DNA of 21,768 nucleotides from ZC4RG42 sp003242425 (GTDB lineage Bacteria > Pseudomonadota > Gammaproteobacteria > Burkholderiales > SG8-39): assembly GCA_937907425.1 (NCBI GenBank), contig CALCIE010000063.1:1-21768 (forward strand). Reading direction: 5' to 3'. Of the stretch, positions 1 through 6,618 are shown piece by piece. The notes under the pieces are model-generated. The model did not search any database. It worked only from the letters and a program-made list of their open reading frames with translations, and was not told the DNA's origin. Each line of letters opens with the position of its first letter. The first letter of the stretch is position 1. Both the position numbers and the translations under genes were made by a program.

Positions 1-1201
1 CGCCGAACGAAAAGAGGCTGTCGACAACCATGAACAGAAAGAGCGCGACCGCCGCGACGAAAGGCCAGTTGCGCGCGGGACGGTTTCCCCTCCACTGCTT
101 CCAGCGGTCGTAGGCGCGGCTCAGACCGAACGGCACCATCAGTGCAAGGGTCAGGCCGAGCGTCATCACATACCGTCCCGTGAGGAAGAACTGCACGACC
201 ACGAACGCCAGCAAGATGCCGAAGTTCAACACCACGGCGAGCCAGAACGCCTGGGTCTGCCGATGGGGATAAGCCGAAGGCCGGGCACCGAATGCCAACC
301 CTGCAATGCCGAGCGCGCCGACGCTCTTGACGGTATGCGTGAGCAGAATGAGCAACAGGATCGTAAAGACCGCGGGCAAGGCAAAGCCCGTCGAATACTT
401 GGGCAGTACGATTTGCCCGAGGCTTGCCGCTTTCTCGCCCAGACCGGCGCTGATCTGCGAGCGCAGGAGCTCGATCCACATGAGCGGCTCGTTCAAGCGC
501 CCCAGAAAAGCCTGCATCCCTTCGATACGAAGCCAGACAAGAGTGATCGCCGCCGCTACGGCCAGGCCGAGATTCAACTGCAGGAAGCGCACGATCCGCT
601 GACACCAGGGACTCGGGCGGTCGAAAAAGGCGACCAGCGGCATCCCGACCAGGAAAACGAGGCCTTCGAGCCTGAACAGCGTCGCGACAATCATCGACGC
701 CCCCCAACCCGCCGCGGCGCCCCAACCGGGATTGCGCTGGAATTTGAAGATCGCCAGCAGGGCGAGCATGTAGAACGGCCAGAAGCCGATGTCCCGTATC
801 ACGAACCCGCGATAGTCGTTGACGGACGGCAACGCGAGAAAGAACGCCAGCGCGATGAGAAGGTCGCGACGCGAACCCCCGAGCGCCTCGATGCACGCCA
901 CATAAGCCCATGCCAGGAGCGCATAGAAGGCTGTGTTGAGGATGTACGCCGCGATATCGAATCCCGCGCCGGTCGCCTTCTGGACGACGGCGATGAGGAT
1001 GGAGTAGAGCGGCCAGGGGTAGATTTCCGCCGCTTCCTGCCAACGGCCTTCGGCGAACGCTTCGGCGCTCTTGATGTAGAGCACGCCGTCGTCGTTGAGC
1101 ACGTTGTCCATGCACAACAGCCATACGGATAGCGCGACGCTCGCCAGGGCGGCCGTGATTTCCAATCCTCTTGTTCGCGTTGTTGTCATCGCCTTGAGCA
1201 T
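1..1201 (-). CDS. Multi-pass membrane protein, GT-C/ArnT-like glycosyltransferase (3' end cut by window edge)
   Basis: An uninterrupted reading frame of 400 codons runs from the ATG at 1201 to the window edge, so the C-terminus is missing. The protein is strongly hydrophobic, with likely membrane spans near residues 14-31, 83-103, 113-125, 138-153, 168-193, 207-224, 273-290, 316-340, 344-361 and 380-395. After the first span comes an Asp pair (residues 37-38, NDDGVLY), and GRY sits at 342-344 before the late spans. This layout recalls GT-C fold enzymes such as ArnT/PMT, which use lipid-linked sugars at the periplasmic face and carry an acidic motif in the first periplasmic loop. It lies 32 bases downstream of waaP, so a role in modifying LPS core or lipid A is inferred. 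The ATG at 1189 is an alternative start. The gene is near certain; the exact function is not, and an O-antigen or other envelope membrane protein is possible. Confidence 0.75.
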   Translation of the reverse strand, partial: MLKAMTTTRTRGLEITAALASVALSVWLLCMDNVLNDDGVLYIKSAEAFAEGRWQEAAEIYPWPLYSILIAVVQKATGAGFDIAAYILNTAFYALLAWAYVACIEALGGSRRDLLIALAFFLALPSVNDYRGFVIRDIGFWPFYMLALLAIFKFQRNPGWGAAAGWGASMIVATLFRLEGLVFLVGMPLVAFFDRPSPWCQRIVRFLQLNLGLAVAAAITLVWLRIEGMQAFLGRLNEPLMWIELLRSQISAGLGEKAASLGQIVLPKYSTGFALPAVFTILLLILLTHTVKSVGALGIAGLAFGARPSAYPHRQTQAFWLAVVLNFGILLAFVVVQFFLTGRYVMTLGLTLALMVPFGLSRAYDRWKQWRGNRPARNWPFVAAVALFLFMVVDSLFSFG

Positions 1202-1233
1202 CTGCGGTCCCGCAGCCGTAATTTGGCGCCGAC

Positions 1234-2019
1234 CTAGAGTCGGTGCGCTTTGCCGTAAAGGCGCTCTCCCCGCCTGACGACTCGTGTCCAGAACGACGAT
1301 TCTTCGGCGAGCACGGCGCGCAACGGGCGTTGGCGGTATGCCTTCAGGAACCTCAGCCGGTCACGGTGCGTGAGGCCGATGTCGAGGCTGGAAAAATAGA
1401 GCCCGCCGAGATCCTTGATCAACCATCGCCGCGGGACGGTCTTGCGCAATTGCGCACGATGCAGATCCATCAGATACAAGCGATCTTCGCGTCCGTCCCG
1501 GTAGCGGCGGAAATGGCAGATGTAGAAGTCGCGGTGGTTGACGCCGCCTTGGTGCAGCCGCCTAGCAATTTCGGCAACCTGCGCGATCAATTGCCACTTG
1601 AAGCGCGGCGCAGGAGGCGCGTGCTTCCAGTTCTCGGTAAGTTGTTCCAGGGTGAGGGTGTCGCCCAGATCCTCGGTGACAACGAAGGATTCGATGCGCG
1701 CCGGATTGCCGCCGCGCGCGCCGTAGCCAACCACACGCGGCACGGCGATGCCCAGTTCGCCGGCGCGCTCGATGGCGCGCACTTCGTTCAGCGCGCTGAG
1801 CACCGGCAGCTTGAGGGTAACGAGGTTCTTGAGGATCTCCGTCCACCCGACGCCGAAATGCGCCTTGATGAAGTAGCGTCTGCCGCCGCATTCGATACGC
1901 GAGGTGCGCCGCGTCGCGACCTGTCGGATCACCTCGCCCTGCAGGTTGAGGACGTCGTCAAAGCCGTCCCGCCCGCCGAGGCGCGCGCGAAAATCGGGCG
2001 CGAGGTAGAAGACGTTCAT
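1234..2019 (-). CDS. waaP: LPS core heptose(I) kinase WaaP/RfaP
   Basis: This 261-residue protein matches the WaaP family along its whole length, and the enterobacterial protein is about 265 residues. WaaP phosphorylates heptose I of the inner core with ATP at the cytoplasmic face of the inner membrane. Visible signatures are LQGEVIRQVATRRT (27-40), the likely ATP-contacting Lys52 in YFIK, the kinase-like NHRDFYICHF (161-170, catalytic Asp164), DLHRAQLR (185-192), and KDLGGLYFSS with IGLTHRD (202-220). The start was set at 2019 because a longer upstream frame gives only arginine-rich shadow sequence overlapping waaG, and MNVFYLAPDF begins just before the family homology. The ATG overlaps the waaG stop (ATGA, 2016-2019), indicating translational coupling. 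Core phosphate supports outer-membrane integrity by cation bridging, which is family knowledge. Confidence 0.95.
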   Translation of the reverse strand: MNVFYLAPDFRARLGGRDGFDDVLNLQGEVIRQVATRRTSRIECGGRRYFIKAHFGVGWTEILKNLVTLKLPVLSALNEVRAIERAGELGIAVPRVVGYGARGGNPARIESFVVTEDLGDTLTLEQLTENWKHAPPAPRFKWQLIAQVAEIARRLHQGGVNHRDFYICHFRRYRDGREDRLYLMDLHRAQLRKTVPRRWLIKDLGGLYFSSLDIGLTHRDRLRFLKAYRQRPLRAVLAEESSFWTRVVRRGERLYGKAHRL

Positions 2020-3155
2020 GCGCGGACCGCCTGTTTCGCACGGGCGCGCGCTTCGATGACGTCGACGGCGGCTTGCGCGCGGTCCGGCGCCGAGAAATTC
2101 CTCATGTATGCGATGCCGCTGCGGCTCCATTCCGGCCGCCGCGTCTCGTCCAGCATCTCGGCCAACAGCGCATCCAGCCGCGCCTGGCTGAAGGGAGACT
2201 CCACCACCATGCCGCCGCCGGAAGCGACGACGTGATTGGCCCAGCCGCAGGCGTCGGTGGTGAGCACGGGCAGACCGGCCGACAGCGCTTCGAGCAGCAC
2301 GTTGCCGGTGTTTTCATGATAGGCCGGATGCAGCAGCACGTCACCGGCGAGCAGGTGCTTCGGCACGTCGTCGCGGCCGCCAGCGAACACCACGCGGTCG
2401 CCGATACCCAGCCGACGCGCAAGCGACCGGTAGCGCTGCGGCTGGTCCTGCCCGATGACGAGCAGCCGTGCGCGTTCGCGAAGCGACGACGGCAGCGCGG
2501 CCACCGCACGGACGGCACGGTCCAGACCTTTGGCGCGGAAGCCGGAACCGACGAAGAGAATCAGCTTCTCCCGCGGATCGATCCCCAGCTCGCGCCGCGC
2601 CGCCGCGCGCGCGCCTTCGTAATCGTCCGGCGCCATCGCCGCGCGATTGATCACCGGCGGCAGCAGATGGAAGCGCTCGGCCTGCGTGCCGTAATGCTGC
2701 ATGTATTTGCGCTGTTCGTTCTCGGCGAGTACCAGGATATGGGTCGGCGCCGACGGGTCGAACACCGCGCGTTCGAAGGCGACGGAATGGCGGTACCGCG
2801 GCGTCAGCCGGTAGAGCCAGCTTCGTTCCTCCAGGCTGCGCGCCTTGTAGCAGGCGTCAGCGGCATAGTAGACGTCAAGCCCGGGCATTTTGTTGAAGCC
2901 GACGACCACGTCATAGCGCGCTTGCGCCAGCCGCGGCGCAAGCGCGCGATAGAACGCCCGGTTGTGTGCGTGATTGCTCCAGCCGCGCGCGGGCAGGACG
3001 GTCAGACGCGCGCCTTCAGGCACCGGCCCTTCCCAGAGCTGCGCATAAAGATCCAGTGAATGCCCGCGCGCGAGCCACGCTTCGGCGATACGCAGCAGGT
3101 TGCGCGGCATGCCGCCGTAACGAATGTGGTTGAAGACGCAGAAGGCCGCTCTCAT
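2016..3155 (-). CDS. waaG: LPS core glucosyltransferase WaaG/RfaG (GT4 family)
   Basis: This 379-residue GT-B fold glycosyltransferase closely matches WaaG, which adds the first outer-core glucose (or equivalent hexose) from a nucleotide sugar to heptose II at the inner membrane. Seen in the protein are an N-terminal AFCVFNHIRYGGMPRNLLRI segment (4-23), VVGFNKMPGLDVYYAADACY (84-103), RLTPRYRHSVAFERA (116-130), a second Rossmann domain opening with LILFVGSGFRAKGLDR (198-213), and the GT4 EX7E motif with Glu281 and Glu289 in HENTGNVLLEA. The frame stays open upstream through tRNA-Lys, but the protein family begins at MRAAFCVF, so the start is 3155. No clear Shine-Dalgarno or promoter is seen in the 95 bases between it and the tRNA terminator. 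It is coupled to waaP by a 4-base overlap. Confidence 0.95.
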   Translation of the reverse strand: MRAAFCVFNHIRYGGMPRNLLRIAEAWLARGHSLDLYAQLWEGPVPEGARLTVLPARGWSNHAHNRAFYRALAPRLAQARYDVVVGFNKMPGLDVYYAADACYKARSLEERSWLYRLTPRYRHSVAFERAVFDPSAPTHILVLAENEQRKYMQHYGTQAERFHLLPPVINRAAMAPDDYEGARAAARRELGIDPREKLILFVGSGFRAKGLDRAVRAVAALPSSLRERARLLVIGQDQPQRYRSLARRLGIGDRVVFAGGRDDVPKHLLAGDVLLHPAYHENTGNVLLEALSAGLPVLTTDACGWANHVVASGGGMVVESPFSQARLDALLAEMLDETRRPEWSRSGIAYMRNFSAPDRAQAAVDVIEARARAKQAVRA

Positions 3156-3250
3156 GACCGTCGGACCGGGACCGGCCTGTAGCTCGGTCGAAGGTGCATA
3201 CGATAACAGCGCGCGCAAGCCGGCGGCGCCGGAGCAAATTGTCGCCGCGC

Positions 3251-3284
3251 AAAAAACAAAGGGGCCAGCCCATGCCAGCCCCTT
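3251..3284 (-). terminator. Rho-independent terminator of tRNA-Lys
   Basis: On the minus strand, AAGGGGCTGGC (3284-3274) pairs with GCTGGCCCCTT (3269-3259) around a four-base ATGG loop. The stem is 11 bp and includes two G-U wobbles. It is followed directly by a T-rich tract (TTTGTTTTTT overlapping the stem end). It lies 11 bases past the tRNA CCA end and before waaG, so it should separate the tRNA transcript from the LPS genes. Confidence 0.85.
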
Positions 3285-3295
3285 CGCGAATCTTC

Positions 3296-3371
3296 TGGTA
3301 GGGCGTGTAGGATTCGAACCTACGACCAACGGATTAAAAGTCCGCTGCTCTACCAACTGAGCTAACGCCCC
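3296..3371 (-). tRNA. tRNA-Lys (anticodon TTT)
   Basis: A complete 76-base cloverleaf is present. The acceptor GGGGCGT pairs with ACGCCCT (G-U closing pair), the D arm is GCTC AGTTGGTA GAGC, the anticodon loop is CTTTTAA with anticodon TTT, the T arm is GTAGG TTCGAAT CCTAC, the discriminator is A, and CCA is encoded. It reads AAA/AAG codons. In bacteria the U34 of this tRNA normally carries a 2-thio and an aminomethyl-type modification. It has its own promoter (3384-3412) and terminator (3251-3284). Confidence 0.98.
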
Positions 3372-3383
3372 GAAAGACGCGGG

Positions 3384-3412
3384 ATTTTAATTGGCCGGCA
3401 CCGTCCGGTCAA
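3384..3412 (-). promoter_or_regulatory. Sigma-70 promoter of tRNA-Lys
   Basis: On the minus strand, TTGACC (-35, 3412-3407) and TAAAAT (-10, 3389-3384) are separated by exactly 17 bases. The expected start site near 3377 leaves a leader of only about 6 bases before the mature tRNA end. The segment after the -10 box is GC-rich (CCCGCGTC), as is usual for stringently controlled stable-RNA promoters. An imperfect palindrome (3391-3408) fills the spacer and may double as a weak 3' hairpin for the upstream transporter gene. Confidence 0.8.
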
Positions 3413-3432
3413 CGTTTGCGCGTTCGATCGCA

Positions 3433-4548
3433 TCACGCTTCGCGCATCAGGCGCCAGTACTGGTACTTCATCGTGGCGGCGGCGCCCGCGACGATGGCGA
3501 CAAACGTCAGGATCGAACCGAGCGCCAACGTCGAGAAGCCGCTGATGCCCTGACCGATCGTGCAGCCCAGCGCCGTGATGCCGCCGAAGCCCATGAGCAC
3601 GCCGCCCAGCATGTGGTTGAGCATGTCGCCGGCGTCGCGGAAAGACTCCAGGCGGAAGCTGCGGCTTGCGAGCGCGTAGGCGAGCGAGCCGGCCACCACG
3701 CCGACGGCGCTCAGAATCCCGAAGGTGAGCACCTTCGACGTATCGGTCCAGAGCATCAGCCATTCCAGCAGATAGGCCTGCGGCCCGACGAAGGACAGCG
3801 ATTCCATGCGCCCGGAGTTGGTCGCCACCCAGGCTTCCTGCAGCGACTCCGGATCCTCGGGCACATAACCGAGGACGCCCGTCACATACCACCCGCCGAC
3901 GATTACCAGGCCGGTGACGATGCCGCCGAGCAGTACGTCCGCGGTCCGGCCGTCGCGATGCGCGAACACGAAGGCGAGCAGCGCCGCCGCGGTGGCGACC
4001 GCGGCGATCGGCGCGACGAAATCGCGTTCCAGTCCGAACCAGCCCGCGAGCAGCGAAGGCAGATCCTGATTCGTCGGCAACTGCACCGCCACGGCATCGA
4101 GGAAGTTGACGCGGAAGGCGCCGAACAGGCCGCGCAGGGTCATGTAGGCCGCGATCGCCATGAACACGACGACGATCAGCGATTTGAGGTTGCCGGTGCC
4201 GACGCGGATGAGCGTCTTGGACCCGCAGCCCGAGCCGAGCGTCATGCCGACGCCGAACAGGAAGCCGCCGACCAGATGCGACAGCCAGATGAAGTTCGGG
4301 GAGGTGTAGATCGAATTGCGCGTATCGATGAGGTCCAGGGCGTCGAGCGCGGCGGTGCCGAGGATCGCCACGGCGATGGCCAGCAGCCACATGCGCATGC
4401 GTGCCCAGCTGCCCATGTTGACGATGTCGGACACCGCGCCCATGGTGCAGAAGTGGGTCTTGTTGGCGACGAAGCCGAATACGAAGGCGAGCAGGAAGCC
4501 GCCCCATTGCACGTAGGGGACGAGCGTTGCGGGATCGATGTCGTTCAT
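3433..4548 (-). CDS. YeeE/YedE (TsuA-like) sulfur-compound transporter
   Basis: This 371-residue inner-membrane protein has about ten hydrophobic spans in two similar halves, as in the YeeE/YedE (DUF395) family, whose characterised member TsuA takes up thiosulfate. The conserved cysteine motifs that pass the substrate are visible: THFCTMGA (Cys34), GSGCGSKTLIRVG (Cys108) and LGCTIGQG (Cys329). The first half starts with FGFVANKTHFCTMGA (24-38) and the second has GGVLMGFGGITALGCTIGQG (315-334). The length fits full-length two-repeat members. No TusA-like partner gene is adjacent, although one often is in this family. The gene lies 39 bases after queC and just upstream of the tRNA-Lys promoter. 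The exact substrate (thiosulfate, another sulfur species, or a selenium compound) cannot be read from the sequence. Confidence 0.9.
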   Translation of the reverse strand: MNDIDPATLVPYVQWGGFLLAFVFGFVANKTHFCTMGAVSDIVNMGSWARMRMWLLAIAVAILGTAALDALDLIDTRNSIYTSPNFIWLSHLVGGFLFGVGMTLGSGCGSKTLIRVGTGNLKSLIVVVFMAIAAYMTLRGLFGAFRVNFLDAVAVQLPTNQDLPSLLAGWFGLERDFVAPIAAVATAAALLAFVFAHRDGRTADVLLGGIVTGLVIVGGWYVTGVLGYVPEDPESLQEAWVATNSGRMESLSFVGPQAYLLEWLMLWTDTSKVLTFGILSAVGVVAGSLAYALASRSFRLESFRDAGDMLNHMLGGVLMGFGGITALGCTIGQGISGFSTLALGSILTFVAIVAGAAATMKYQYWRLMREA

Positions 4549-4587
4549 GACAGGCGCGTCAACGGCCGGAATGGGACAGGGGCGGAA

Positions 4588-5274
4588 TTAAAACACGTAA
4601 GGCGTCGGATCCGGCACGCCGGCCGCCTCGAAACCGGCGCGGCGCAGCCGGCAGGCATCGCAGCGCCCGCAGGCCCGGCCGTCCTCGTCAGCCTGATAGC
4701 AGGAGACGGTGAGCGAGTAGTCCACCCCCAGTTCCGTTCCCCGGCGGATGATGTCGGCCTTGCTCAGGGCGATGATGGGTGCGTGGATGTGCAAACGCTG
4801 TCCCGTCACCCCCGCCTTCGTGGCCAGATTCGCCATCGCCTCGAAGGCGCGCACGTATTCGGGCCGGCAATCCGGATAGCCGGAATAATCGACGGCGTTG
4901 GCGCCGTAGAAGATGTGCTGCGCGCCCAGCACTTCGGCCCAGGCGAGTGCGAGCGAGAGCATGATCGTATTGCGCGCCGGAACGTAGGTGACCGGAATCT
5001 CGCCGGCCGCCGCGCCACCCACCGGCACCTCGATGCTGCGGTCGGTCAATGCCGAGCCGCCGAATGCGGACAGGTCCACCGCCACGCATTTGTGCTCGCG
5101 CGCACCGAGCGCCTTAGCCACCCGCTCGGCCGCCTTCAGCTCGGTGTTGTGCCGCTGGCCGTAATCGACGGACAGCGCATAGCAGGCGTAGCCCTCGGCG
5201 CGCGCGATCGCGAGCACGGTCGCCGAATCGAGACCGCCTGACAAAAGAACAACGGCTTTGGGCGCTTCGTTCAC
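4588..5274 (-). CDS. queC: 7-cyano-7-deazaguanine synthase QueC
   Basis: This 228-residue enzyme converts 7-carboxy-7-deazaguanine, ammonia and ATP to preQ0, the nitrile precursor of queuosine in tRNA, in the cytoplasm. The PP-loop signature SGGLDS is at 12-17. VPARNTIMLSLALAWAE (98-114) and FYGANAVDYSGYPDCRPE (122-139) are family-typical, and a C-terminal zinc site is formed by Cys192, Cys202, Cys205 and Cys208. The start is GTG (5274), since no in-frame ATG lies near and the P-loop follows directly. It follows cpoB by 37 bases. queE, which often sits between cpoB and queC in proteobacteria, is absent here. Confidence 0.97.
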   Translation of the reverse strand: MNEAPKAVVLLSGGLDSATVLAIARAEGYACYALSVDYGQRHNTELKAAERVAKALGAREHKCVAVDLSAFGGSALTDRSIEVPVGGAAAGEIPVTYVPARNTIMLSLALAWAEVLGAQHIFYGANAVDYSGYPDCRPEYVRAFEAMANLATKAGVTGQRLHIHAPIIALSKADIIRRGTELGVDYSLTVSCYQADEDGRACGRCDACRLRRAGFEAAGVPDPTPYVF

Positions 5275-5311
5275 TGCGGGGTTGAAAGCACGAGCGTCGG
5301 CCGCGACGGGC

Positions 5312-6040
5312 TCAACGCTTGGCCAGCCGCTGCTTCGCCTGTTCGGCAGCGGGGCTGTTCGGATATTTGGAAATCAGGGTCTGCAAAGTCTTGCGCGATC
5401 CCGGCAGATCGCCCGATTCGGCCTGGCTGCTCGCCTTGTTGAGCAGCGCATCCGGCGCCTTGGGATGATCCGGCCAGGTCTGCACGACCTTGTCCTGCGC
5501 GGCGATCGCCGCCTTGTAGTCGCGCAAGGCGTAGTAGGCGTTGCCGATCCAATATTGCGCCGCCGGCGCGAGCTGGCTTTGCGGATAGGTGCTGAGGAAG
5601 GACTGCAAGGCCTGGATGGCAGCCCCGTAGTTGTTGGCCTTGAAATGGGCAAGGCCCGCTTCGTAGGCCTGCTGCTCCGCCGCGGCGGCCTGCGCGGCCT
5701 GATCGCGTTCGGCCTGCGCCTGCTCGAACTTCCGCAGGCGGTTGTCGAGATCGACGTAGAGATCCTTCTGGCGTTTGTCGAGCAGATCGATCCGGCTGTG
5801 CAGGACCTCGACCTGTCCGCGCAGCTCGGTGATTTCGCGCCGCAGTTCGTCGATGGCGTCGGCCAGCCGCAGCAGCGACTCGCTGCTGGCGGCCTGGTCG
5901 AGCCGGCGCTGCTGTTCGTCGACGCGGGCCCGCAGTTCGTTGACCGCCTTGCGGGCCTCGTCGTCCGAGAAAAGGGCGTGTGCCGCGGCGCTGTAGGCGA
6001 CCAGCAGCGCGGCGCTCAGGATACGGTGATATTTCGCCAT
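5312..6040 (-). CDS. cpoB: Cell-division coordinator CpoB (YbgF), TolA-binding periplasmic protein
   Basis: This 242-residue exported protein has a signal peptide (residues 1-22, ending AAAHA before LFSDDEAR). A coiled-coil trimerisation segment covers about 30-120 and contains heptad-like LRREITELRGQVEVLHSRID. A TPR domain covers about 123-242 (YEAGLAHFKANNYGAAIQAL, then APAAQYWIGNAYYALRDYKA, then APDALLNKASSQAESGD). CpoB links the Tol machine with PBP1b to coordinate peptidoglycan synthesis and outer-membrane constriction, which is known from E. coli. It sits 34 bases after pal, its usual position as last gene of the tol-pal cluster. A purine-rich Shine-Dalgarno (AAGGGA) precedes the ATG. 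Confidence 0.96.
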   Translation of the reverse strand: MAKYHRILSAALLVAYSAAAHALFSDDEARKAVNELRARVDEQQRRLDQAASSESLLRLADAIDELRREITELRGQVEVLHSRIDLLDKRQKDLYVDLDNRLRKFEQAQAERDQAAQAAAAEQQAYEAGLAHFKANNYGAAIQALQSFLSTYPQSQLAPAAQYWIGNAYYALRDYKAAIAAQDKVVQTWPDHPKAPDALLNKASSQAESGDLPGSRKTLQTLISKYPNSPAAEQAKQRLAKR

Positions 6041-6074
6041 GTCCCGTTCCCTTTTCCCGGATTCAAATCAGCGA

Positions 6075-6593
6075 TCAGTAGACCAGATCGCCGCGACGGT
6101 TCTCCGCGTAGCAGCTCTCAGTCTTCTCGGTGCAGCGCGGTTTCTCTTCGCCGTAGCTGATGGTCTCGATCTGGCTGGCGCTCGCGCCCAGCAGCGTCAT
6201 GCGGCTCTTGATCGCGTCGGCACGGCGCTGACCGAGGCCGATGTTGTACTCGCGGCTGCCGCGCTCGTCCGCGTGCCCCTCGATGCGCACCTTGCGGTTA
6301 GGGTTGTCGCGCAGGTAGCGCGCATGCGCTTCGACCACGGGCGCGAATTCCGGCTTGATCGCGTCGCTGTCGAAATCGAAATACACGCTGCGCGCCTGCA
6401 GCTGCTTGTAGAGCGGATGGCTGGGATCGGTCAGCGGATCCCCGGCGACGCTGCGCTCTTGCACCGCACCCGTCGAGGGCCCAGTCGAAGGCGTCGCCCC
6501 TTCCTGCACCGGGGCGCCGCTGTCCGTGCTCGGCTGACTCGCGCACCCGGCAATCAACGCCGCCAACGCGGCAATGGCGAAGCTCTTTTTCAT
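6075..6593 (-). CDS. pal: Peptidoglycan-associated lipoprotein Pal
   Basis: This 172-residue outer-membrane lipoprotein has a lipobox LIAGC with lipidated Cys17. A Ser/Pro/Gly-rich linker covers about 18-60, and an OmpA-like peptidoglycan-binding domain about 68-172. In that domain VYFDFDSDAI (70-79) and EGHADERGSREYNIGLGQRR (105-124) hold the residues that bind diaminopimelate. Cys154 and Cys161 near the end may form a disulfide, as in other betaproteobacterial Pal proteins. Pal anchors the outer membrane to the cell wall and binds TolB. A strong Shine-Dalgarno AAGGAG lies 6 bases before the ATG. Confidence 0.98.
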   Translation of the reverse strand: MKKSFAIAALAALIAGCASQPSTDSGAPVQEGATPSTGPSTGAVQERSVAGDPLTDPSHPLYKQLQARSVYFDFDSDAIKPEFAPVVEAHARYLRDNPNRKVRIEGHADERGSREYNIGLGQRRADAIKSRMTLLGASASQIETISYGEEKPRCTEKTESCYAENRRGDLVY

Positions 6594-6618
6594 TCGTTTC
6601 TCCTTAGTGTGACTTCCA

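Noticed and set aside
263..1132. Plus-strand frame of 289 codons
   Set aside because: Rich in Arg, Glu, Gln and Asp without fold signals. It opposes a membrane protein frame on the minus strand that has clear hydrophobic segments.
3156..3356. N-terminal extension of waaG read through tRNA-Lys
   Set aside because: The extra 67 residues are translated from the tRNA and its terminator. The family homology starts at MRAAFCVF (3155). Peptides of this kind over tRNA genes are a known annotation artefact.
3124..3360. Plus-strand frame of 78 codons over the waaG start and tRNA
   Set aside because: Its second half is the antisense translation of tRNA-Lys, a known spurious product, and the first half opposes waaG.
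3391..3408. Imperfect palindrome as terminator of yedE
   Set aside because: Only a four- to five-pair stem with no following T-run, and it sits inside the tRNA-Lys promoter spacer.
3391..5241. Plus-strand frame of 616 codons antisense to yedE and queC
   Set aside because: Arg/His/Asp-rich composition typical of the opposite strand of GC-rich genes; the minus-strand genes carry complete family motifs.
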